DNA of 25,027 bases from Chitinophagaceae bacterium (lineage in GTDB: Bacteria; Bacteroidota; Bacteroidia; Chitinophagales; Chitinophagaceae): assembly GCA_014379785.1 (NCBI GenBank), contig JACMLD010000192.1:1-25027 (forward strand), in the 5' to 3' direction. The translations under genes and the position numbers were made by a program. Shown here one piece after another: positions 14,628 through 22,103 of the stretch. The notes beneath the pieces were generated by a model. The model worked only from the letters and a program-made list of their open reading frames with translations, had not been told where the DNA came from and did not search any database. The stretch's first letter is position 1. Each line of letters begins with the position of its first letter.

Positions 14628-17600
14628 TTAATTTCCGCTGTCCGTTCCGCTTTTGATAACCCCGCTTCCCGGCTCCTGACCGAGATTGATGATTTTGGAA
14701 CCCGGTTTATACTGGTTTTCCATCATCTGGAGCATTTCCTGCATCTGGCGCGCGCCCATGATTTCCCTCTGCATTCGGTCCTGACTGGCCGGTGACAGGG
14801 CGTTGTAGTATTTCATCTGCTCGTCTAAATCCTTGTGCAAAGCTTTTGAAACCTTATCGGCCAGGGCTGTATGACCCGCCTTATAGCTCGCCTCCAGGAA
14901 TCTCAGGTTGAGATAATTGTGCTGGTTATTGCTGCTCACCATGGCGTAAGGGTGGTTTTCTTCCAGGATTCCCTTATCGGCCATATTCAACAGGTTTACC
15001 GCTTCCGGTTTATTGCCCTGGTCCGCGAGTGCGGCTGCGCCGTCTGCATAGGTCGCGCGGATGGAATTGAGGTGAAGACGGTTGTGTTCGTCAAAGTAGA
15101 CACCCTTGATATCCGCACTGCCGAAGCTGAATTTGTTTTTAAGCTTGTCTACCATCCATTCCACATTGGTACCGGTGTTGTTGCTGATGGGTACCAGACG
15201 ATACGTGAGACCATCCTTGCGAAGATAATTTTGAAGTCCAAGCTCTGACAGACCATAAGGCGCGGTAAAATAGATAGGCCTCTTGAATTTGTTTGCAGCG
15301 ATGATATTAAGAATGGCAAGATCATTCTTCATGATCACATTCTTATTTTCCGGCAAAGCAAAAACCATTTCGCTCAGAATCGTATCTGTCTTCAGCATAC
15401 CCGGATCTTTCAGCAGCGCTTCTCTGTCGACCGTTATTTTAAACTTCCTGGTAGGGAGGTAGTTGATCGACTCGCCCTTCTGAATCGGCACCTTCATGTT
15501 TGGGTCATCGCTGCCCACAAAATCCTTCATGACAGTATATAAGTCATAGTATGCATTCTGATTCAGATCCTGCCTTGGATTGATATAAACATAATCGCGG
15601 TTGCGGCCCTGGATTTGTTCAGCCGACCATATCGGATCAATGGCGTCGCTGCCGTTTACTTTATACCTGAGCTGATTGATATACCAGTCGATACCCAGCA
15701 AACTGTTGTTGATAACCCTGATATCCGGACGAATTCCTTCTACCTCCTGCGCATACCAAAGCGGATAGGTATCGTTGTCGCCGTAAGTAAACAGGATGGC
15801 GTTTGGTGCACAGCTTTCGAGATAATCTTTTGCAAGATCTCTTGCGAGCACTTTTTTGCCTCGGTCATGATCATCCCATTCCTGGTTGGCCATGAGTATC
15901 GGCACTGCAAGCAATGTGACACCGAATGCAATGCCTGTGGCGATATTTTCCGGCAGTTTTTTTCTGAGCCATTCCTGTACCTGCAGAACACCCAGTCCAA
16001 TCCAGATAGCGAATGCATAAAACGACCCTACATATGCATAATCACGCTCTCTTGGCTGATTGCCCGCCTGATTAAGATAGAGTACGATCGCAAAACCGGT
16101 AAAGAAGAAAAGCAATCCCGTTACAAGGAAATCTTTTTTCGTTTTAAAATATTGAAACACGATTCCCAGAATGCCAAGTATAAGCGGCAGGAAATAGAGT
16201 TTATTATTGGCCTTATTGTTCTTGATGCTGGATGGCATGGCCGACTGGTCTCCCAGGCGTAAATTATCAAGCGGACCGATACCACTGATCCAGTTGCCGT
16301 CTCTGACGTTGGCAGGACTGAAACCTTGAATATCGTTTTGCTTGCCAACAAAATTCCACATGAAATAGCGTCCATACATCCACGTTACCTGGTAGCCGAA
16401 AAAGAAGCTGAGGTTGTCACCAAAACTTGGTTTTTCACCTTCGGCAAGACCGAGCCAGTCTTTGTAGAAGGTGGCGTGCTGCTGATCCTGGCTTGCATCC
16501 CACACACGCGGGAAGAGCATCATGTCTTCGGCATTGTATACGGCTTTGACGTCTTTGCCAATTTCTTCGTATTGTGTTTTACCTTTTGTATACTTGATGG
16601 ATGTCTCCTCATAGCTTTCAGGCTGAGCAGTAAATACCTGACCATATAGTAATGGAAAGTCACCGTACTGGTCGCGGCCAAGATATCCAACCAGTGAATT
16701 CGGATTGTCCACATTGTACATATCCACTGCAGGATTGGCATTGGAGCGGATCATGGTGGTGAGATAGGTCGAGTAGCCGAGCAGCATAAAAATACTGCAC
16801 CAGATCCCAAGCTTAAGATATGACCATCCCTTTTTTGCTGCGTATTTCAGTCCGAAATAAAACAGTATGGTTAATAATATAAAGAAGAATATAAATCCGC
16901 TGAAAAAAGGCAGACCGAAACTGTTTACGAATTGAACGTCCATCCAACCCGCACCGGAAACGGTGTATTGAATTACAAATTTCTGAACAAAACCCGTGAC
17001 CACACAACCGAGCAGAAAAGCCCAGAAAGTACCCCAGGGCGTGGCCTTATACCTGCGGAAATAATAGATCATTACGATCGCTGGGATGGTCAGCAGGTTC
17101 AACAGATGCACCCCAATGGAAAGTCCCATCATAAAAAAGATGAACACGATCCATTTGTCGGCACCAGGGTTATCCGCATTGTGTTCCCATTTTAGCATGG
17201 CCCAGAAAACGAGTGCGGTAAACAATGAAGACATGGCATAAACCTCGCCTTCTACGGCGCTGAACCAGAAAGAATCACTGAAAGTATAAGCAAGCGCGCC
17301 AACAATACCGGCGGCCATGATATTGAAAAGCTGACCCTGAGCAGGGATCGCACCTTTTGCAACAACGATTTTGCGGGCAAAATGCGTAATGGTCCAGAAC
17401 AGGAATAAAATGGTAAAGCCGCTGCAAAGGGCACTGAGAATATTCACAGCAACGGCCGGACTGGAACCTCCAAAAGCCTGATAGATTACGATGGTGACCC
17501 TTCCGAGCATTACAAAAAGAGGTGCTCCCGGAGGATGGGGTACCTGCATTTTATATACACTGGAAATAAATTCACCGGCATCCCAGAGGCTCGCATTTGC

Positions 17601-17681
17601 CTCCATGGTCATGAGATAAACTGTACAGGCGATAATGCACACGATCCACCCTGTAATGTTGTTCAATCTGTTAAACGTCAT
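14628..17681 (-). CDS. DUF2723 (TMEM260-like) multi-spanning membrane protein, candidate glycosyltransferase
   Basis: 1017 residues. The N-terminal part (about 1-600) is polytopic, with around a dozen hydrophobic segments. The first extracytoplasmic loop holds LWDAGEFI with D34 and E37 and then HPPGAPLF, which resembles the acidic first-loop motif of GT-C glycosyltransferases and is the hallmark of DUF2723. The C-terminal 400 residues are soluble, probably periplasmic, with a FTYGDNDTYPLWYAQ motif and a helical tail that may contain TPR-like repeats. The human homologue TMEM260 is a protein O-mannosyltransferase, so a role in protein or lipid glycosylation is plausible here but not shown. A promoter-like box lies upstream and a probable terminator follows. 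Confidence 0.85.
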   Translation of the reverse strand: MTFNRLNNITGWIVCIIACTVYLMTMEANASLWDAGEFISSVYKMQVPHPPGAPLFVMLGRVTIVIYQAFGGSSPAVAVNILSALCSGFTILFLFWTITHFARKIVVAKGAIPAQGQLFNIMAAGIVGALAYTFSDSFWFSAVEGEVYAMSSLFTALVFWAMLKWEHNADNPGADKWIVFIFFMMGLSIGVHLLNLLTIPAIVMIYYFRRYKATPWGTFWAFLLGCVVTGFVQKFVIQYTVSGAGWMDVQFVNSFGLPFFSGFIFFFILLTILFYFGLKYAAKKGWSYLKLGIWCSIFMLLGYSTYLTTMIRSNANPAVDMYNVDNPNSLVGYLGRDQYGDFPLLYGQVFTAQPESYEETSIKYTKGKTQYEEIGKDVKAVYNAEDMMLFPRVWDASQDQQHATFYKDWLGLAEGEKPSFGDNLSFFFGYQVTWMYGRYFMWNFVGKQNDIQGFSPANVRDGNWISGIGPLDNLRLGDQSAMPSSIKNNKANNKLYFLPLILGILGIVFQYFKTKKDFLVTGLLFFFTGFAIVLYLNQAGNQPRERDYAYVGSFYAFAIWIGLGVLQVQEWLRKKLPENIATGIAFGVTLLAVPILMANQEWDDHDRGKKVLARDLAKDYLESCAPNAILFTYGDNDTYPLWYAQEVEGIRPDIRVINNSLLGIDWYINQLRYKVNGSDAIDPIWSAEQIQGRNRDYVYINPRQDLNQNAYYDLYTVMKDFVGSDDPNMKVPIQKGESINYLPTRKFKITVDREALLKDPGMLKTDTILSEMVFALPENKNVIMKNDLAILNIIAANKFKRPIYFTAPYGLSELGLQNYLRKDGLTYRLVPISNNTGTNVEWMVDKLKNKFSFGSADIKGVYFDEHNRLHLNSIRATYADGAAALADQGNKPEAVNLLNMADKGILEENHPYAMVSSNNQHNYLNLRFLEASYKAGHTALADKVSKALHKDLDEQMKYYNALSPASQDRMQREIMGARQMQEMLQMMENQYKPGSKIINLGQEPGSGVIKSGTDSGN

Positions 17682-17706
17682 AATAGCGTTGGTTTGAAAA
17701 GTGGGA

Positions 17707-17714
17707 CAAATATA
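17707..17714 (-). promoter_or_regulatory. -7 box of the DUF2723 gene
   Basis: TATATTTG on the minus strand matches TAnnTTTG exactly, 25 nt before the ATG at 17681 and overlapping the last bases of the intergenic side of the upstream gene. The TTG upstream is only 14 nt away, shorter than usual. The gene may therefore be transcribed both from here and by read-through. Confidence 0.45.
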
Positions 17715-17722
17715 AAGGTCTT

Positions 17723-18193
17723 TTACTGCAATGTGAACCTTGCAGACAAACCAAACGCGTCGGGAATAAAATTAATTTTTGGAAGTATGTCCAGCTCGGG
17801 TTTCCAGTCGAGCGACAGATTGAGAGGGATTTTTTCAAATTTATAATCCAGGCCGATAACCCCCGTTGGGCCGGTATAGGTATTGCCACTGCCAAAACCG
17901 ATATACGCACCCGCTCCATAGTACCATTTCAATCCGGCAATTGCATTGAGTGGCTTGTGGACCTCATACAGTCCGCCAATTCCAAAATGACTGCCAAATG
18001 AAAGCAGGCCTTCGATTGCGTTGCCGTTATTCGAAAAATATTTCGCTGAAACCGCATTGCTGAGGGTTGGGGTCTGATTGCTCAGCCTGATGCCAAGTCC
18101 AAGTTTATAATCCGGAGAAGACTCCTGCGCTTTTGCTGCGGTGGAAAAAGACATGATAAGAACAAACGAAATGAAGGGGAGGAGTTTGCGCAT
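17723..18193 (-). CDS. Small outer-membrane beta-barrel-like protein
   Basis: 156 residues. A signal peptide with cleavage after AKAQ (residue 23) is clear. The mature part alternates hydrophobic and polar residues in short strands (KLGLGIRLS, AIEGLLSFG, GIGGLYEV, AIAGLKWYYGAGAYIGFG, TGVIGLDYKF, LNLSLDWKPEL) and ends with a strand (FGLSARFTLQ) like a closing beta strand of an outer-membrane barrel. This suggests an eight-stranded barrel in the outer membrane; no function can be assigned. It follows the OstA-like gene by 76 nt on the same strand and is 41 nt upstream of the DUF2723 gene, so it probably belongs to the same envelope transcription block. Confidence 0.78.
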   Translation of the reverse strand: MRKLLPFISFVLIMSFSTAAKAQESSPDYKLGLGIRLSNQTPTLSNAVSAKYFSNNGNAIEGLLSFGSHFGIGGLYEVHKPLNAIAGLKWYYGAGAYIGFGSGNTYTGPTGVIGLDYKFEKIPLNLSLDWKPELDILPKINFIPDAFGLSARFTLQ

Positions 18194-18269
18194 ATTTAAG
18201 GCTTTATTGCTGGAACGAAAATATCCATCGGCCAGACATGAACAGGCTTATAAAAACTTGTTAAACCTA

Positions 18270-19907
18270 TTATTGCTTGCTGGCCTGTGGGTTCTCGAAG
18301 AGCTCGAACTTGGTTTTCGGTCTTCTGTTTTCCTGCCAGCGAAAATTGCGGAGCTGTTTTTTATCCTCCGGGAGCTGGCTGACCGGATACATGGTGCCGG
18401 TGACTTCGCTGATAAAAATGACTTTGTCGAGTTCCTTGTTGTCGAACCGCATATCGATGATGTCGGCGCTGGCATTGTTTACACCCACCAGTGCATCATT
18501 TTCATCTTTTGCATAGTAGATACTCTGAGCGGAACCTTTTGCCCGCATATAATCGATCACGCCGTCACGAAAATATCCGTTGAGGGTATTGCCGCGGATC
18601 TGGTTAAACATATTTTCATAGGCCTTGTTAATAACCATCCCATTTTCGAATACCGACATGCGTTCAGCTTTGCGGTCTTTTGTAAAAAGATAGATGGTAT
18701 CACCGGTGACCTGGTTAAGACTGGCCCAAACGATGGGCTCGTTGAATAGCCGGAAAACAGAATCCCTTGCAGAATAAAAAAGGCTGTCGCATACCGCCTG
18801 CAGTGAATCGGAAAATATCCGCACGTTGTGATAGCATTGAAAAAAGCGGATGTCTGACGTATCGTTCGTATTCAAGACTCTTGTACCGCGCAGTGTGTCA
18901 AGCGGAATATCCCGGTAGTTTGAATCCACGAAACCCTTCATGGGAGCAGAATATAGTGTGTCAGCGGTAACATAGATGGAGTCTTCGTCCTGCTTTATAA
19001 TCATCAGCGGGTGCTGTGTGGCGAGTATGGTATTTTTTTTACGGTCGCTCTCCATATAATTGGCTACGATGGCAACATTCTGCACGCTGTCGCGAAAAAC
19101 CCCAGAGCCCCTGATGACAGTGCGACCGGTGGCATCGTCTGTAAAAATATCGTCGCCCGTAACTGTGATACCTTTGCCGTCTTTTATGACGGAACGTTTG
19201 CCAAAGCTTGCACGGCGGTTTTTCATATCATAAAAACCGTCGGTTGTTACCACGGTACCGCCGGCGCTGTCTGTAATCTGCGTTTTGGCGATAAAGGTGG
19301 CGACCTGTGAATCGGTATTATATAAAAGTGAATCCGTATCGAGATTGGTTTTCGGGTCCCGCATTTTGACATTCTTCTTAAAAATGACATCATGCAGATC
19401 ACCATAATAGGTGGCCTCTGCGCTGGTCAGAACGGTGGTGCCGTTGACTACTTTGCCGCCTTTTCTGTAATCGCCGATCTTGCTTCGTGTATCGTATTCC
19501 AGTTCTTCAGTCGTGAGCGTGCCCTTTCCGTCGGTGAGCCTGACATTTTTTTTCAGTACGGCAATTTTTGTATCAAGATGGTAGATGAGGTAGTTTGAAT
19601 AAATCTTTATGGAGTCTGCATCGTTGATATATACTTTGCCAAATGCTTCCAGAATTTTTAGTCGCTTGTTGATGACGGCGCTGTCGCAGTAAAACGTGGT
19701 CTTGTCTTGTTTGACTATTACCCCGCCTGCCAGCATCTGCAGTTCGGTCACAGAATCCACGCGCAAAAAACGGAGGCGATCGCTGTGTATGAGCTCAAAA
19801 AACTGGGTGCTGTCCCCGCCGGCGGTCCTGATGGTATCCTGCGCAGAAGCACCAACTGTTATCAGTAAAAAAAATGAAACCAGTGCAACGAGAAATTTGT
19901 GCATCAT
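18270..19907 (-). CDS. OstA/LptA-like periplasmic protein
   Basis: 545 residues with signal peptide (cleavage after GASAQ). The mature protein is a long series of short beta strands of the OstA/LptA type: repeated units of the form 'strand, aromatic/Asp-rich turn, strand', for example MLAGGVIVKQDKTTFYCDSA, AFGKVYINDADSIKIYSNYL and KNVKMRDPKTNLDTDSLLYN. LptA-type proteins build a beta-jellyroll bridge that carries LPS across the periplasm. This one is much longer than proteobacterial LptA (about 185 residues), consistent with several jellyroll units in one chain, but lacks the large barrel of LptD. Its ATG overlaps the MCE stop codon as TAATG, so translation is probably coupled; a second ATG follows immediately. 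Confidence 0.82.
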   Translation of the reverse strand: MMHKFLVALVSFFLLITVGASAQDTIRTAGGDSTQFFELIHSDRLRFLRVDSVTELQMLAGGVIVKQDKTTFYCDSAVINKRLKILEAFGKVYINDADSIKIYSNYLIYHLDTKIAVLKKNVRLTDGKGTLTTEELEYDTRSKIGDYRKGGKVVNGTTVLTSAEATYYGDLHDVIFKKNVKMRDPKTNLDTDSLLYNTDSQVATFIAKTQITDSAGGTVVTTDGFYDMKNRRASFGKRSVIKDGKGITVTGDDIFTDDATGRTVIRGSGVFRDSVQNVAIVANYMESDRKKNTILATQHPLMIIKQDEDSIYVTADTLYSAPMKGFVDSNYRDIPLDTLRGTRVLNTNDTSDIRFFQCYHNVRIFSDSLQAVCDSLFYSARDSVFRLFNEPIVWASLNQVTGDTIYLFTKDRKAERMSVFENGMVINKAYENMFNQIRGNTLNGYFRDGVIDYMRAKGSAQSIYYAKDENDALVGVNNASADIIDMRFDNKELDKVIFISEVTGTMYPVSQLPEDKKQLRNFRWQENRRPKTKFELFENPQASKQ

Positions 19908-20908
19908 TATTTCTTCTGTAAAGGGAGATTGGTGGTATCATCCTTTAGCGGTGAAGTCAGCGGCTGGCCCGAATTTTTTCGACCGAAAACACTCACGTTC
20001 ACATAACGCTTCGGGTTTACCCTCAAATCATCCAGCAAAATATTCAATTTATAGGTGGTGCTCTCGAGGTTCCTGTACAATTTTGGATCATTTAACAACA
20101 ATCCGATGCTGCCGTTATTGCTGTTTGCCTTGGCTATAAGGACTTTCAGCTCGCTCATTGATTCGTTGAGACTGGTTACGGCTTCCTCCACTTTCAGATT
20201 GGCGAATTTACCGGTGGTCGTTTCCAGGTTTGCGAGCGTAGTATTGATCTTCTCATTATTCTTTGCCAGGTTGCCCGTGAATGAGTTTACGTTTCCAAGT
20301 GTCATTGCAAGTGCACCCGTCTGGGTGTCGAGCAGTTTCTGGAGGTTCGCCGTAGAGCGTGTGAGGTTGCCGATGATGGTGTGGAAATTGTTTTTTGTAT
20401 TGGGGTCAAAATAGGTTCCGATTACTTCCAGCAAAGAGTCGAGCGAAGTGACGGCTCCGTTCACCCCCGCTAATGTCGGGTTGAGGGCAGCTTTCACATC
20501 ATCAATGATTCCTGCAGTAAATCGGGTGAGGAGCGTATCACCGTTTCTGACTTCTTCTGGGGCGTCGCCGAGTGTAATGGCCACTGTAGCGGTACCCAAA
20601 AGATCTTTATTTATGGTGGCAAAAGAATTTCTCGGAATAATAATGTCTTTTGAAAGGGAAATTGCAACAACTATTCCGTCGAGATTTCGGTTTCTTTCCT
20701 TCATCTCCTGGATTTTGCCGACCTGCAACCCGTTGATTGTTACAGCATTTGAATTCGCCAGGCCATCCACTTTCTGAAAAACAGCGAAGATTTCGGTGTC
20801 AGCCTTGCTGAGCAGATTTTTTCCTTTTAGATAGTTAAAGCCCAGTATCAGAAGAGTAATAGAAATAGCCGTCAGTGCACCAATCTTGGTTTCGTTAGAA
20901 ACTTTCAT
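19907..20908 (-). CDS. MCE-family (MlaD-like) lipid transporter subunit
   Basis: 333 residues. A single membrane anchor (about 8-26) is followed by one MCE domain (about 37-120) with the typical pattern: FQKVDGLANSNAVTINGLQVGKI, a strand with VVAISLSKDIIIPRNSFATI, and LLGTATVAITLG. The rest is helical and rich in Asn/Thr/Leu, with repeated coiled-coil-like heptads (SLDSLLEVIG, TANLQKLL, NEKINTTLANLETTTGKF), as in periplasmic helices of MCE proteins. Such proteins move phospholipids between inner and outer membranes with an MlaE/MlaF ABC transporter, which is not in this window. It lies between the amidase (129 nt upstream) and the OstA-like gene (overlap TAATG). Confidence 0.9.
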   Translation of the reverse strand: MKVSNETKIGALTAISITLLILGFNYLKGKNLLSKADTEIFAVFQKVDGLANSNAVTINGLQVGKIQEMKERNRNLDGIVVAISLSKDIIIPRNSFATINKDLLGTATVAITLGDAPEEVRNGDTLLTRFTAGIIDDVKAALNPTLAGVNGAVTSLDSLLEVIGTYFDPNTKNNFHTIIGNLTRSTANLQKLLDTQTGALAMTLGNVNSFTGNLAKNNEKINTTLANLETTTGKFANLKVEEAVTSLNESMSELKVLIAKANSNNGSIGLLLNDPKLYRNLESTTYKLNILLDDLRVNPKRYVNVSVFGRKNSGQPLTSPLKDDTTNLPLQKK

Positions 20909-20955
20909 TCGAAAAAGTTTTGTGGTAAGGTCATGGAATAATGCCAGTCTGCTGA

Positions 20956-20963
20956 CAAAAATA
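20956..20963 (-). promoter_or_regulatory. -7 box upstream of the MCE gene
   Basis: TATTTTTG on the minus strand matches TAnnTTTG exactly, 47 nt before the MCE start in the 129-nt gap after the amidase gene. No well-spaced TTTG -33 element is seen. It would allow the MCE/OstA-like pair to be transcribed apart from the amidase. Confidence 0.4.
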
Positions 20964-21037
20964 GCAAACTTTGTGCAGCATTGGTACTTAGTATGTTAAC
21001 CACTAACAGCGTTTAAGCGAATAGGTTGGAATGCAGA

Positions 21038-22021
21038 CTATTTTTTTGAAGTACCGGGCGCAGGGCGGCTTCCCGAAGCACCTTTTGGTGTCTCCATTTC
21101 CTGTTTGTATTTGGTAAAAGCATCGAGGATATTGTTTACCACTTCAGCCTGTCCGCTGTCGCTGTTGAGGTATTCTTCCTCTTCTTTATTGGTAATAAAA
21201 CCGGTTTCCACCAGGATGCTTGGCATGCCGGTAGCCTGGAGCACCCAGATTCCTTTGTTGTTGCGCTGTTTTACGCCGTAGCTGTCGCGGCCGGACTGTT
21301 TAAACATGTCTTCTACCAGATAGGCCAGGTAAGCACTGTTGCGGAAAAAGTATTTTGTATAAAGCTGCGCCCTGATTCTTGCTTCGGGGGAGTTCAGGTC
21401 AAGGATATTGAGGGTATCCACTACATTCTCACCATATTCTTCTCCCTGAACAAATTTTTCCTTGTCGTCGCTGCGATCTGCGGCCCAGATATAAGTTTCG
21501 GTACCCTTTCTCTTGTTTTCCACGTAATAACTCTCATAAATTGGTGTGTTTATCACCTTTTTTTTCCTTCTTTTTCCAGTGCCGGAATAAACTACTTTGG
21601 GTTTATGACCGATGACCCGTTTTGCATACCAACCACCTGCGCGCTGTCCTGCTGCATTGCAGTGAATACTGATATAAAGATCCGCTTTTGAATTATTGGC
21701 CAATTCTGCCCTGTAGCGCAGCGCCTGCTGTACGTTGTGAAGGTTTCCCGGCAGGATGTCTGAGGTGCGGGTATAAATGATTTTTACGTCAGGAAACGCA
21801 GCCTGCACCGCTTTTCCAAACTTCATTGAAATTTCGAGCGCAAGCTGAGACTCGGTTGAGATAAGTCCTCTTGCACCCGGGTCAATGCCACCATGTCCGG
21901 GATCTATAATTATTGTCTTTACGGCAAATGCCTTCGCTTTGGAAGGATTGGGATCATTTGTCGCAAATACAACTCCGCTTGCAATAAAAATCACTGATAC
22001 GAGGAGAATCTTTTTTATCAT
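21038..22021 (-). CDS. N-acetylmuramoyl-L-alanine amidase (Amidase_3)
   Basis: Zinc enzyme that cleaves the bond between MurNAc and the stem peptide, used in septum splitting and wall turnover. 327 residues with a signal peptide (1-20, ending FA). The four expected metal/catalytic residues are present: H43 in DPGHGG, E57, H120 in SIHCNAA, and E272 in VETGFITN. Between H120 and the GTETYIW strand is an unusually long and basic insertion (about 125-168, with GKRRKKK). The C-terminus after about residue 305 is a Pro/Gly/Ser tail. No SPOR or LysM domain is seen. It is the first gene of the minus-strand envelope block and divergent from lptD, with 82 nt between the starts. Confidence 0.92.
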   Translation of the reverse strand: MIKKILLVSVIFIASGVVFATNDPNPSKAKAFAVKTIIIDPGHGGIDPGARGLISTESQLALEISMKFGKAVQAAFPDVKIIYTRTSDILPGNLHNVQQALRYRAELANNSKADLYISIHCNAAGQRAGGWYAKRVIGHKPKVVYSGTGKRRKKKVINTPIYESYYVENKRKGTETYIWAADRSDDKEKFVQGEEYGENVVDTLNILDLNSPEARIRAQLYTKYFFRNSAYLAYLVEDMFKQSGRDSYGVKQRNNKGIWVLQATGMPSILVETGFITNKEEEEYLNSDSGQAEVVNNILDAFTKYKQEMETPKGASGSRPAPGTSKK

Positions 22022-22081
22022 ATCAATAACAGCTATTTGATGAGTTTGGTAATCTTCACGTTTTCTTTATGGGTGAACCAT

Positions 22082-22089
22082 TATTTTTG
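22082..22089 (+). promoter_or_regulatory. -7 box of lptD
   Basis: TATTTTTG matches TAnnTTTG exactly and ends 14 nt before the lptD ATG, so the leader would be under 10 nt. A TTTG at 22045-22048 is too far upstream (33 nt) for a standard -33 element. It lies in the 82-nt divergent region shared with the amidase. Confidence 0.45.
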
Positions 22090-22103
22090 CCACCGGGTAA
22101 TCT

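Noticed and set aside
15615..16262. Plus-strand open frame of 215 codons opposite the DUF2723 gene
   Set aside because: Antisense to a well-supported 1017-residue membrane protein; no recognisable domain and several similar shadow frames occur on the same strand.
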